Shown: piece by piece, positions 51,621 through 59,533 of the stretch
Layout: each line of letters opens with the position of its first letter
How positions within the stretch are numbered: the stretch's first letter is position 1
Assembly (NCBI RefSeq): GCF_000376385.1
Contig: NZ_AQWN01000007.1
Coordinates: forward strand, 124,001-188,000
DNA: 64,000 nucleotides
Direction: 5' to 3'
DNA from: Desulfurispora thermophila DSM 16022
GTDB lineage: Bacteria; Bacillota; Desulfotomaculia; Desulfotomaculales; Desulfurisporaceae
Notes under the pieces: generated by a model
Told to the model about the DNA's origin: nothing
The model's input: only the letters and a program-made list of their open reading frames with translations
The model's database searches: none
Translations under genes and position numbers: made by a program

Positions 51621-53396
51621 ATGCAAGTAGTATTCCCCAAAATAGGCCACTTCTGGCAGGATTCCGGTCTGGTAGGGCTGGTCAAAATTCTGGAGGAGCA
51701 GGAGCACGATGTGACGATAAATACAGACAGTCAGCAGCTGATCCTCAGCGGCTCTGGCCAGGCTATCCAGTCTCTGCTGGAAAAGGCCTACGATGCTGTG
51801 GTGGAGCGTTACTACAACGTATCCACCCGCAAACAGAGGGAAGAAACCCCCTACCAGTTTTACTATGACAGCCGGCTCGACCGCTTTATCAGTTTTCCCA
51901 AGAAAAAATCCTGCGGCATAGCCGAGATCATTTACAATAAGGCGGCCCGTCCCACCGGTTCCTCGGTAAAGTGGGTCTATAAAAGCGACAGAAAAGTGGA
52001 GCTGGAATACAAGGGCAAGAAAATTCGCCGCACAGTGGCCCATTTGCCCCCATCCCACGCTCACCTGCAAGAGCGGATGGATGAGTTTTTGAATGAGCAC
52101 GGCCTGGACATTACTACGGCCGGCCTGCTGCTGGACGGGCCCAATGCCGTGCGGCCCAATGTAAAAATAAAAGCGGCTGCTCCCTTGAAAAAAGCCAAAG
52201 GAAATTGCTTTTTATGCGGACAACCCTCTGACACCTTTGAAGAAGCCACCCAGACCACCTTCCCGCTCATAACTGGAACTTCCGGCGTCCTCTCTTTTAA
52301 CCCCATGGCCCGCAATCCGGAAAAGGTCTGCTGGAAATGCGCTTTTTTGGGCAAGTTCGTTCCGGCAAACGGTTTTTTTTACACTGCCGGTAAAGACATT
52401 TTTGCCTTTTTCCCTTACTCGGCCTCACTAAATAAAATGCTGGACGCTTTTGCTCCGCTGCACGAGGCCGAATATCAGGATCCTAACTATCTGTGTAACT
52501 TTGATAACAAGATCAAAGGATTTTTCTACCATGTGTTTGAGATTACCTTTGCTTTTCTCTATACCCTTTACGACAAGTTATTCCTACGGCAATCCGGGGG
52601 TGAGGAAAAGTCCGGTCTGCTGAATTACAATGAGCTTTTTGGTCTATTGGAAGATCGGGCGCCGCTGGAATTCTATGTACTGCACGCCCGCAAGAGAAGC
52701 GATACTTTTGCAGTAAAAACGCTCTGGCCTTTCCGTGAGACCGGTTACTTTTATCGTCTGATGTTCCGGGTGGAGGGGCATGAAACACCGGCTAAAACCG
52801 GAGATAATCGGGAAGCAGCGGGCGCCAGAGATGGAGAAACACAGATAAGGGGTGGAGAACAGAAAATCAGGGGTAACCGGGGAGTACAGATAGCCGAGGT
52901 AATGCGCCTTTTGGTGGATTATCGGCAAGAAAATGAAAAAAGAACCCTCATGCGCAATCGCATCTGCGAGCGGATACTGAAAAAACAGTCCATCCTGGAC
53001 CTGTTGGAAAAACATGTATACAGTGTGGAGACCAGTTATATCAAACCGCTGGTAGACTTTTTGCTCATTTACGAACCTGAGGTGCGAAAGGGTGATAGTA
53101 TGACCAGAGAAGAACAGGATGCGGCGGTAACTTTAGGCCGGCGCATTGGCACAGCGGTGGCGAAAAGTGAGCAGGGGAAAAAAGGCGACCTCTTTGCCCT
53201 GCGCAAAACCAGGAAACTGGTAGATTTTCTGGAGCAGATCAACCGCCTGCAGTTCAAGCTGGGCGGCGACCTGATTATCCCGCCCGACCTTTACGAGGGC
53301 AAACTCACCCAGGACAATTTCCAGGAATTTAAACAATTTTGCCTGATTGCCGCCTTGAACAGCTACTACGCGGCGGAGAACGAAAGCAGGAAGTAA
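51621..53396 (+). CDS. cas8b: Type I-B Cascade large subunit Cas8b (Cst1-like)
   Basis: About 591 residues. N-terminal VFPKIGHFWQDSGLVGLVKI and the two zinc-knuckle pairs Cys196/Cys199 (CFLCGQ) and Cys237/Cys240 (CWKCAF) define the CXXC-CXXC Cst1 group of I-B large subunits, which recognise the PAM and recruit Cas3. A low-complexity insert (GDNREAAGARDGETQIRGGE) lies late in the protein. Start is uncertain: ATG 51621 fits the family, yet the best ribosome-binding site AAAGGAGGTGAG (51552-51563) has no start at normal distance; ATG 51588 is in frame. Confidence 0.88.
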   Translation: MQVVFPKIGHFWQDSGLVGLVKILEEQEHDVTINTDSQQLILSGSGQAIQSLLEKAYDAVVERYYNVSTRKQREETPYQFYYDSRLDRFISFPKKKSCGIAEIIYNKAARPTGSSVKWVYKSDRKVELEYKGKKIRRTVAHLPPSHAHLQERMDEFLNEHGLDITTAGLLLDGPNAVRPNVKIKAAAPLKKAKGNCFLCGQPSDTFEEATQTTFPLITGTSGVLSFNPMARNPEKVCWKCAFLGKFVPANGFFYTAGKDIFAFFPYSASLNKMLDAFAPLHEAEYQDPNYLCNFDNKIKGFFYHVFEITFAFLYTLYDKLFLRQSGGEEKSGLLNYNELFGLLEDRAPLEFYVLHARKRSDTFAVKTLWPFRETGYFYRLMFRVEGHETPAKTGDNREAAGARDGETQIRGGEQKIRGNRGVQIAEVMRLLVDYRQENEKRTLMRNRICERILKKQSILDLLEKHVYSVETSYIKPLVDFLLIYEPEVRKGDSMTREEQDAAVTLGRRIGTAVAKSEQGKKGDLFALRKTRKLVDFLEQINRLQFKLGGDLIIPPDLYEGKLTQDNFQEFKQFCLIAALNSYYAAENESRK

Positions 53397-53409
53397 GGAG
53401 GTTTTTTTG

Positions 53410-54312
53410 ATGGAAAAGTTACAGGCTAAACAGGCCCGGGCGCTGACCATTACCTACCTGGTGCAAACCACGCTGGCCAGCTTGAACGGTTCGGACAAAG
53501 AGGCGGACAACATCTCCAGCATAAAAAAATTCACCCGCGGCACCGAGCAATACCCTTATGGCTCGGCGCAGTGGGTGCGGCGGGCTCTGCGGGACCAGCT
53601 GGCCAACCTGGGCTGGGAGCTTTCCGAAGGGGTAGCGGCCAGCATCGCCAAGGGGGCGGCCACCACCCAGCAGAAACCTGAACAGTACATTGATGATGAC
53701 CTGTTTGGCTTTATGGGTACCGAAAAGGGTGCAGACAACCAGAAGGGCTCTGCTACCAAGCGCACTTCGCCGGTCAGGGTTTCGCCGCTGGTGGCGGTGG
53801 ACAGGTACCTGGGCGATCTGGATTTTGGCACCAACTACATGAGTGTGCAGTCTGGGGGTACGCCCAACATTTATGAAACCGAAATACATTCCGGTCTTTA
53901 CCGGGGAACTGTTTTAATCGAGTTGGACCGGGTGGGTTGCGGTGAGGGGTTTGCTGCAGAACTGCCGGCCGGGGAAAAGGCCCGGCGGGTAAAAGCCCTG
54001 CTGGCCGCAGTGAAGAACCTGTGGTCCTCGGGGCGGCAAACCAGGTTTTTGGCCGATATATCACCCAAATTTGTGGCGGCAGCCCTGCTAAAAGTTAAAA
54101 ACCCCATTTTTCTGGAAGTAGTGCTGCCAGCCGCAGATGGTGTGCAGGTGGATTTATTGACCGAAACGGTCAACGACTTTGCCGGTGAAACCCTGGCTGT
54201 GGTTTTTGGTGCCAGACGGCAGCTATTTAAAACACTGCCGCCGGAGACCGTTTCACTGGGGGAAGCCTTTGCCCGCATGGAGCAGTGGGTGGAGGATTAT
54301 TACCTTGCGTAA
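53410..54312 (+). CDS. cas7: Type I-B Cascade backbone subunit Cas7 (Cst2/DevR)
   Basis: A 300-residue RAMP protein that coats the crRNA spacer in several copies. ALTITYLVQTTLASLNGSDK and KKFTRGTEQYPYGSAQWVRR at the start, and SVQSGGTPNIYETEIHSGLY in the middle, are typical of Cst2/DevR. ATG 53410 is used (AAGGAGG upstream); TTG 53407 is adjacent. It starts 13 nt after cas8b. Confidence 0.93.
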   Translation: MEKLQAKQARALTITYLVQTTLASLNGSDKEADNISSIKKFTRGTEQYPYGSAQWVRRALRDQLANLGWELSEGVAASIAKGAATTQQKPEQYIDDDLFGFMGTEKGADNQKGSATKRTSPVRVSPLVAVDRYLGDLDFGTNYMSVQSGGTPNIYETEIHSGLYRGTVLIELDRVGCGEGFAAELPAGEKARRVKALLAAVKNLWSSGRQTRFLADISPKFVAAALLKVKNPIFLEVVLPAADGVQVDLLTETVNDFAGETLAVVFGARRQLFKTLPPETVSLGEAFARMEQWVEDYYLA

Positions 54313-54327
54313 GGCCGGGTGAGAAAT

Positions 54328-55032
54328 ATGTATGCTTTTTTTGTTGAGGCCTATGCCAGCACAGCCTCCTTTCGCCTGCCGGAAGCGCACACCTTTCAGC
54401 AGACGCTGCCCCTGCCGCCCCTCACTGCCCTGCTGGGGTTGGCCGGGGCGGCGCTGGGCCTTCCCTTTGAACAAGCCATGGTCTGGCGGGAGGAAGGGCT
54501 GAAGTGCGGTGTGCAGGGCAGGAGTGGCGGAGAAGCCAGCGACCTGTGGAAATACCGCAAAATAGAATCCAAAAAGGTAATCTCGGCCGTCCTTACCCGG
54601 GAGATCCTGTGTGATCTGCGCCTGAAAATTGTCTATGCCCATGCCCGGAAAGAAAAGGTGGAAAGGCTGCGACAGGCTTTTTTAAACCCGGTTTATGCCC
54701 TGTCGGCCGGCACCAGTGATGACCTGATTAAAGTGTGCCGGGTAAGCGAAGTAGCCAGCGTTTCTGCCGCCGGGGAGAGGCATTTTTCTTACACCGTTTT
54801 GCCGGGAGATCAGAGTGCCAACTATCGTTCGGCAATCAAGTGTGAAGATCTACCCCTGTTGCATTCCGTGCGGGCACCGCGGGTTTTTCTTCTGCCGGTG
54901 GCCTTTGATTTCCAGGGGGAGGAACGGCGGGTCAAAGCCCGGGATCATTTCACCTTTGTGGATGCAGCGGTGGAACTGGTAGAGCCCGTGCCGGCCATCA
55001 GTCATGAATGGGGGGTTTTCCCTTTGCTATGA
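54328..55032 (+). CDS. cas5: Type I-B Cascade subunit Cas5
   Basis: A 234-residue RAMP protein capping the 5' handle of the crRNA. YAFFVEAYASTASFRLPEAH followed by QQTLPLPPLTALLGLAGAAL is the conserved Cas5 N-terminus. ATG 54328 (GGTGAG upstream) is preferred over GTG 54319. Its stop overlaps the cas3 start by 4 nt. It should also contact the handle of the crRNA-like RNA at 51385. Confidence 0.92.
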   Translation: MYAFFVEAYASTASFRLPEAHTFQQTLPLPPLTALLGLAGAALGLPFEQAMVWREEGLKCGVQGRSGGEASDLWKYRKIESKKVISAVLTREILCDLRLKIVYAHARKEKVERLRQAFLNPVYALSAGTSDDLIKVCRVSEVASVSAAGERHFSYTVLPGDQSANYRSAIKCEDLPLLHSVRAPRVFLLPVAFDFQGEERRVKARDHFTFVDAAVELVEPVPAISHEWGVFPLL

Positions 55033-57263
55033 GCTACTTGGCCAAATCCGATCAGACATATGCTGAACATCTGGAGCAGGCTTACCGGGCCTGGCGGGAA
55101 ACCATGGCGGCCAAAAAAAGGCTGGTGGAAAGGTACTGCCGGCGTTATGGCGTACCTGAACCCCGGTTCTGGCAAAGCTCGCTTCTGGCAGTGTTATTGC
55201 ACGATCTGGGCAAGATGACCGACCGTTTCCAGGCCATGATGCAGGCGGTGCGCCGGGGGGAAAAGTTTGATCGGCGGCAGTACTACCGGCACGAGCTTTT
55301 TTCTTTTGTTTTCACCATCCTGGCCGCCCGGGAGCTGGCTCAGAAAGAGGGCTGGCTACTGCAGGTGCCGGTAGAGGCGCTGGCGGTAGCCGGTCATCAT
55401 CGCCCGTTGGATACGGACCTGACATCCTTTGAGCGGGAAAAGCAGGCCCCCATACCTTCTTTTATCATGGGAGCCCTGCAGGAGGCTCTGCAACAGGCCC
55501 GGGAGATTATGGCCCGGGAAGGCTGGGAACTGCCTCATATCGATGAGGGGGCAGCACGGGAAAAACCTTACCCGGGCCTGGCCCGCCTGGTGAACAACGT
55601 CCTGGGACAACTGGTGGCCAGGGATGGACGGGAAAAAGTCCGGGACTTTTATATCTTGATAAAAGGGATTTTGCACTATGCGGACTGGTACGCCTCGGGC
55701 GGAGCTGCAGTGCGCTATGCCGTGGAAAGCGCACCGGAGCAGCTGGCGGTTGCCCTGCAGGAGCGGTGCCGGGAGAAGGGTATTGCTTTTCAGGGCTGGC
55801 GGCCATTTCAGGCCAGTATGGGTCGATACAGCGGGCACCTGCTGGCCGTGGCCCCTACCGGCAGCGGCAAAACCGAGGGAGCGTTGCTGTGGGCGCTGCA
55901 CAATGCCCGGCAAATGGGTGGGGCGAAAATAATCTACCTTTTGCCCACCATGAACACGGCCAACCAGATCTGGCAGCGTCTTTGTGATATTTTTGGCGTG
56001 GCCAATGTGGGCCTGACCCATTCAACAGCCAGCCTGTTTTTGCAGGAAGAAGAAAGCGACCTGGCGGAAACCTGGAAAAACAGGTGGGAGTATTTATTGC
56101 ACCAGGCTTTCATGAAGCCGGTGACGGTGGCCACAGTGGACCAGTGGCTGTCCTGCGGCTTTAATGCCGGGCGCTGGGTACTGAAAGAGATTAATGCCGC
56201 CAATGCAGTGATTGTGCTGGACGAAGTGCATGCCTATGATGGCTGGACGATGGGTCTTTTGGTAGCGTCACTGCGCCATTTTGCCGCCCGGGGCAGTCGT
56301 TTTCTCCTGATGAGCGCTACTCTGCCCAGAGGTCTGGTGGAGCTGTTTCAAGCGGCCCTGGGTGAGCCGGGATTGCTACGGGATGAAGAGCTATTAAATG
56401 CCAGCCGCAGCGTCTATCAGGTGGTGGATGCGCCCATGGAAAGCGCCCTGCCGGATATCCAGGCTGCGGTGCGGGCCGGTCGCAGGGTGCTGGTGGTGGT
56501 CAACACGGTGGAAAAATGTCAGCAACTAACCCGGGAGCTGGCGCCGTACCGGCCGGTTTGTTATCACTCCCGCTTTATCTTGCGGGATCGCAAGCGCATT
56601 GAAGAAAGCTTTGATCGCAGTAACCTGGTCATTGCCACCCAGGTGGTGGAGGTAGGGCTGGATATTGATTTTGACTGGCTGTTCACCGAATGTGCGCCGC
56701 CCGATGCCATAGTGCAGCGGGCCGGACGGGTGAACCGCTATCGCCATCCAAACCGGGATAGCCGGGTATTCATCTACAGGGCTTCTCCCGGCGGCGAAAA
56801 AATTTACAACCCCCTGGAAAACCCGGACTTGTTAGCGAAAACCCTGTCTGTTTTCCAGGCCCGGGCGGGACGGTTGAACGAACAGCAGCTAATCGAAATA
56901 GTGGAAACTGTTTATGATGGTTACCGGGTGGAGGAAAGCGAACCCTTCCGGGAGGCTCAAGAAGTTTACCAGCTGGCACAAAAAAACAGAATGGGCATAT
57001 TCGACAGCAGGTGGGAGGAGGACAGGGAGGTAACCCGTCTGGCTAAATACCAGACTGTGGCGGTTATACCCTGGTGTTTTTACGACCTGGTGCTGGAGCT
57101 TCCCCCTGCCGAACGGCGCTGGTACGAAGTGAAAGTGCCGCTCTGGTATTTCCGGGAGCACCGGCGGGCGGCCGGCAGTGGTCTGATGTTCTGTGACCTG
57201 GATTATGACCCCGCGCTGGGAGCAATATTGCGACCGGCGCAAGATAGGGATAACTTTATGTAA
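55029..57263 (+). CDS. cas3: CRISPR nuclease-helicase Cas3
   Basis: A 744-residue HD-helicase fusion. HD nuclease: His14, LLHDLGKM (His58-Asp59), GHH (His123-His124) and YADW with Asp219. Helicase: Walker A APTGSGKTEG with Lys281, DEVH box 398-401, SAT 429-431, QVVEVGLDID and QRAGRVNR. Both active sites look intact, so it should shred target DNA recruited by Cascade. ATG 55029 overlaps the cas5 stop. Confidence 0.96.
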   Translation: MSYLAKSDQTYAEHLEQAYRAWRETMAAKKRLVERYCRRYGVPEPRFWQSSLLAVLLHDLGKMTDRFQAMMQAVRRGEKFDRRQYYRHELFSFVFTILAARELAQKEGWLLQVPVEALAVAGHHRPLDTDLTSFEREKQAPIPSFIMGALQEALQQAREIMAREGWELPHIDEGAAREKPYPGLARLVNNVLGQLVARDGREKVRDFYILIKGILHYADWYASGGAAVRYAVESAPEQLAVALQERCREKGIAFQGWRPFQASMGRYSGHLLAVAPTGSGKTEGALLWALHNARQMGGAKIIYLLPTMNTANQIWQRLCDIFGVANVGLTHSTASLFLQEEESDLAETWKNRWEYLLHQAFMKPVTVATVDQWLSCGFNAGRWVLKEINAANAVIVLDEVHAYDGWTMGLLVASLRHFAARGSRFLLMSATLPRGLVELFQAALGEPGLLRDEELLNASRSVYQVVDAPMESALPDIQAAVRAGRRVLVVVNTVEKCQQLTRELAPYRPVCYHSRFILRDRKRIEESFDRSNLVIATQVVEVGLDIDFDWLFTECAPPDAIVQRAGRVNRYRHPNRDSRVFIYRASPGGEKIYNPLENPDLLAKTLSVFQARAGRLNEQQLIEIVETVYDGYRVEESEPFREAQEVYQLAQKNRMGIFDSRWEEDREVTRLAKYQTVAVIPWCFYDLVLELPPAERRWYEVKVPLWYFREHRRAAGSGLMFCDLDYDPALGAILRPAQDRDNFM

Positions 57264-57321
57264 CCAGTTGATATGCTCTGAGTAGCGTGGCGATTTTTTT
57301 GTTCTATCGGGCCGGCAGGGG

Positions 57322-57837
57322 GTGGCGGGTATTTCTCTCCAGGAAATCTCGGTCAGCGGTACGCTGATCTGGTATTACTATATTTGCCCGCGGGAAGTGT
57401 GGCTGATTGGTCACCAGGTTACACCGGATCAAGATGATGCCCATGTGAGTCTGGGCCGCTTCCTCCAGGAGCATTCCTATCCCCGGGAGCGCAAAGAGCT
57501 GCAAGTGGGAAGCAGCAAGATGGATATATTTCGCATCAGCGGGGATGAGCTGGTGGTGGGGGAGGTGAAGAAAAGCTCCCGCTACCGCCAGAGTGCCCGC
57601 ATGCAGCTGGCCTTTTATTTATGGGAGCTGAAACAGCGCGGGGTGCTGGCCCGGGGTGAGCTGCGCTTTCCGCAGGAAAAACAGCGGGAAGAGGTGGTGC
57701 TGGACCGGCAGACGGAAGAGGAGCTTAAGCAGGTTTGCCGGGAAATCCTGCGCCTTTTATACCTGCCCCGCCCGCCGGTTCCGCGCCGCATCAGCTTTTG
57801 CGCCAGGTGTGCCTACGGGGAGTTCTGCTGGGCATGA
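57322..57837 (+). CDS. cas4: Adaptation nuclease Cas4
   Basis: A 171-residue PD-(D/E)xK exonuclease with an iron-sulfur cluster. YYICPREVWLIGHQ gives the first Cys, and CARCAYGEFCWA the last three; GEVKKSSRYRQSARMQLAFY is the nuclease E-x-K motif followed by the QxxxY helix. GTG 57322 has GGGGG upstream. Cas4 trims pre-spacers and selects the PAM with Cas1-Cas2. Confidence 0.93.
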   Translation: MAGISLQEISVSGTLIWYYYICPREVWLIGHQVTPDQDDAHVSLGRFLQEHSYPRERKELQVGSSKMDIFRISGDELVVGEVKKSSRYRQSARMQLAFYLWELKQRGVLARGELRFPQEKQREEVVLDRQTEEELKQVCREILRLLYLPRPPVPRRISFCARCAYGEFCWA

Positions 57838-57969
57838 GACAGGCGTGCCTTTATTGCCTGTAATAAAGATGGGCATGTTATTGCCCTGCATTTGGCCCAT
57901 ATGGGCCCCGCGCAGGCGGCCGGGGGGCGGGGAGGCTATGTCGGAGTTCATGGCGTGGAGGGGGAAGGT

Positions 57970-58962
57970 GTGAAAAAGACCTATTTTCTGTTTTCCAGCG
58001 GGGAGCTGTCGCGCAGGGACAATACCCTGTGCTTTACTTCGGAAAAGGGCAGGCGGTACATTCCGGTGGAGGACACCGGCGAGATCATGATTTTCGGTGA
58101 GGTGGATGTAAACAAGCGCCTTTTGGAGTTTCTTTCCCAGCACGAGATAGTGCTGCATTTTTTTAGCCATTACGGTTACTACATGGGCTCATATTATCCC
58201 CGTGAACATTTAAACTCGGGCTACATGACCCTGCGGCAGGCGGAACATTACCTGGACGAGGCCAAAAGGCTGGCTCTGGCCCGGGAGTTTGTGCGCGGAG
58301 CGGCCAAAAACATCCGCCAGGTGCTCAAATATTACCAGGGGCGGGGCAAGGATGTGAATGGGCAGCTGCAGGCAGTGGAAAACCTGCTGCCCACCATTGA
58401 CAGTTGCGGCGACCCGGCAGCGCTGATGGCCATAGAGGGTAATTTGCGCGATCACTATTACCGGGCCTTCGATGCCATTATCGGTCTGCCTGATTTTGTA
58501 TTTCAAGAGCGCAGCCGGCGTCCGCCCAAAAATTACTTGAACACATTGCTCAGTTTTGGCAACTCCATGATGTACACCATCTGCCTGAGCGAGATCTACA
58601 AAACCCATCTGGACCCGCGCATTGGCTATCTCCATGCCACCAACTTCCGCCGCTTTACACTCAACCTGGATGTGGCGGAGATATTTAAGCCGGTTATTGT
58701 GGACAGGCTGATTTTCAGCCTGCTGGGCAGAAAGATGATTGGCCGGGATGACTTTGAGCGGGGTACGGAAGGGATAGTGCTCAAGGAAAAAGCGCGGCGC
58801 ACTTTTTTGGAAGGGATGGAAGAAAAGCTGAAAACCACCATCAAGCACCGGGAAATCGGTCGGGTAGTTACCTATCGCCGCCTGATTCGGCTGGAGCTTT
58901 ATAAGCTGGAAAAGCACCTGATGGGTGAAAAGCCTTATGAAGCCTTTGTGGCCAGGTGGTAG
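57970..58962 (+). CDS. cas1: CRISPR integrase Cas1
   Basis: A 330-residue integrase. Catalytic residues by family pattern: Glu156 in MAIEGNLRDHYY, His222 in GYLHATNFRRF, and Asp234/Glu237 in LNLDVAEIFKPVIVDR. GTG 57970 is chosen from GGGGGAAGG just upstream and the family-typical MKKTYFLFSSGELSRRDNTL start. The 130-nt gap after cas4 contains no other gene. Works as a tetramer with Cas2 at the leader. Confidence 0.95.
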   Translation: MKKTYFLFSSGELSRRDNTLCFTSEKGRRYIPVEDTGEIMIFGEVDVNKRLLEFLSQHEIVLHFFSHYGYYMGSYYPREHLNSGYMTLRQAEHYLDEAKRLALAREFVRGAAKNIRQVLKYYQGRGKDVNGQLQAVENLLPTIDSCGDPAALMAIEGNLRDHYYRAFDAIIGLPDFVFQERSRRPPKNYLNTLLSFGNSMMYTICLSEIYKTHLDPRIGYLHATNFRRFTLNLDVAEIFKPVIVDRLIFSLLGRKMIGRDDFERGTEGIVLKEKARRTFLEGMEEKLKTTIKHREIGRVVTYRRLIRLELYKLEKHLMGEKPYEAFVARW

Positions 58963-59091
58963 AACAGACGTGGTGCTTTGCTACCCATATAGAGGTGAAA
59001 ACAGTGTTATCGCCCGTATAAGCGGGGTTTGCGCCATCTTGGACTGTATGGATTACTCGCTGAAAACACAGGTTGTGGGAGATGACGTTAA

Positions 59092-59355
59092 TTGTTTGTA
59101 ATCCTGGTGTACGATGTAGCCCAGCGGCGGGTGGCCAGGGTGTTGAAAAAGTGCCGCCAGTACCTGCACTGGGTACAGAATTCTGTGCTGGAGGGAGAAA
59201 TATCCGAGGCCAACCTGAAAAAGCTGAAAATGGAGCTGGAGAGGATAATAAACAAGGAAGAGGATTCGGTGATCATCTACCACCTGCGCACTACCCGGTA
59301 CTCCTCCCGGGAAATTATGGGATTGCAAAAGGGCGGGGATGAAAATATAATCTAA
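59092..59355 (+). CDS. cas2: CRISPR adaptation protein Cas2
   Basis: An 87-residue ferredoxin-fold protein. MFVILVYDVAQRRVARVLKK contains the conserved Tyr-Asp of the first strand, followed by LKKCRQYLHWVQNSVLEGEI. TTG 59092 is the only start consistent with the family N-terminus; GGGAGATGA lies 7 nt upstream. Its last codons hold the promoter boxes of leader 2. Confidence 0.93.
   Translation: MFVILVYDVAQRRVARVLKKCRQYLHWVQNSVLEGEISEANLKKLKMELERIINKEEDSVIIYHLRTTRYSSREIMGLQKGGDENII
59323..59351 (+). promoter_or_regulatory. Promoter of CRISPR array 2 inside the end of cas2
   Basis: TTGCAA-N17-TATAAT overlaps the last codons of cas2. Same spacing and position relative to the leader palindrome as in array 1. 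The sequence after it (CTAAGACAGGGATG) also matches leader 1 (TTAAGACAGAGATA). Confidence 0.72.
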
Positions 59356-59377
59356 GACAGGGATGCTCCGGGCGGAT

Positions 59378-59425
59378 TTGTCGTCGACCTCCAGTAGCGC
59401 AAAAATGCCCGGGGGTCGACGACAA
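59378..59425 (+). promoter_or_regulatory. Conserved inverted repeat in leader 2
   Basis: TTGTCGTCGACC (59378-59389) and GGTCGACGACAA (59414-59425), arms identical to leader 1, loop nearly identical (both begin TCCAGTAGCG). About 110 nt lie between it and the first repeat, as in leader 1; the leader end (TTTTTAGCGCCTCG) is shared too. Confidence 0.75.
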
Positions 59426-59533
59426 CTGCAGGGGGCTTCAGCCCCGGAAAAACAAGGATTTGGTAAAATATGTGGGTTTGTATTGAGAAAGCACCCCTCG
59501 AAGAGAGGGCTTGTTTTTAGCGCCTCGCAACGG

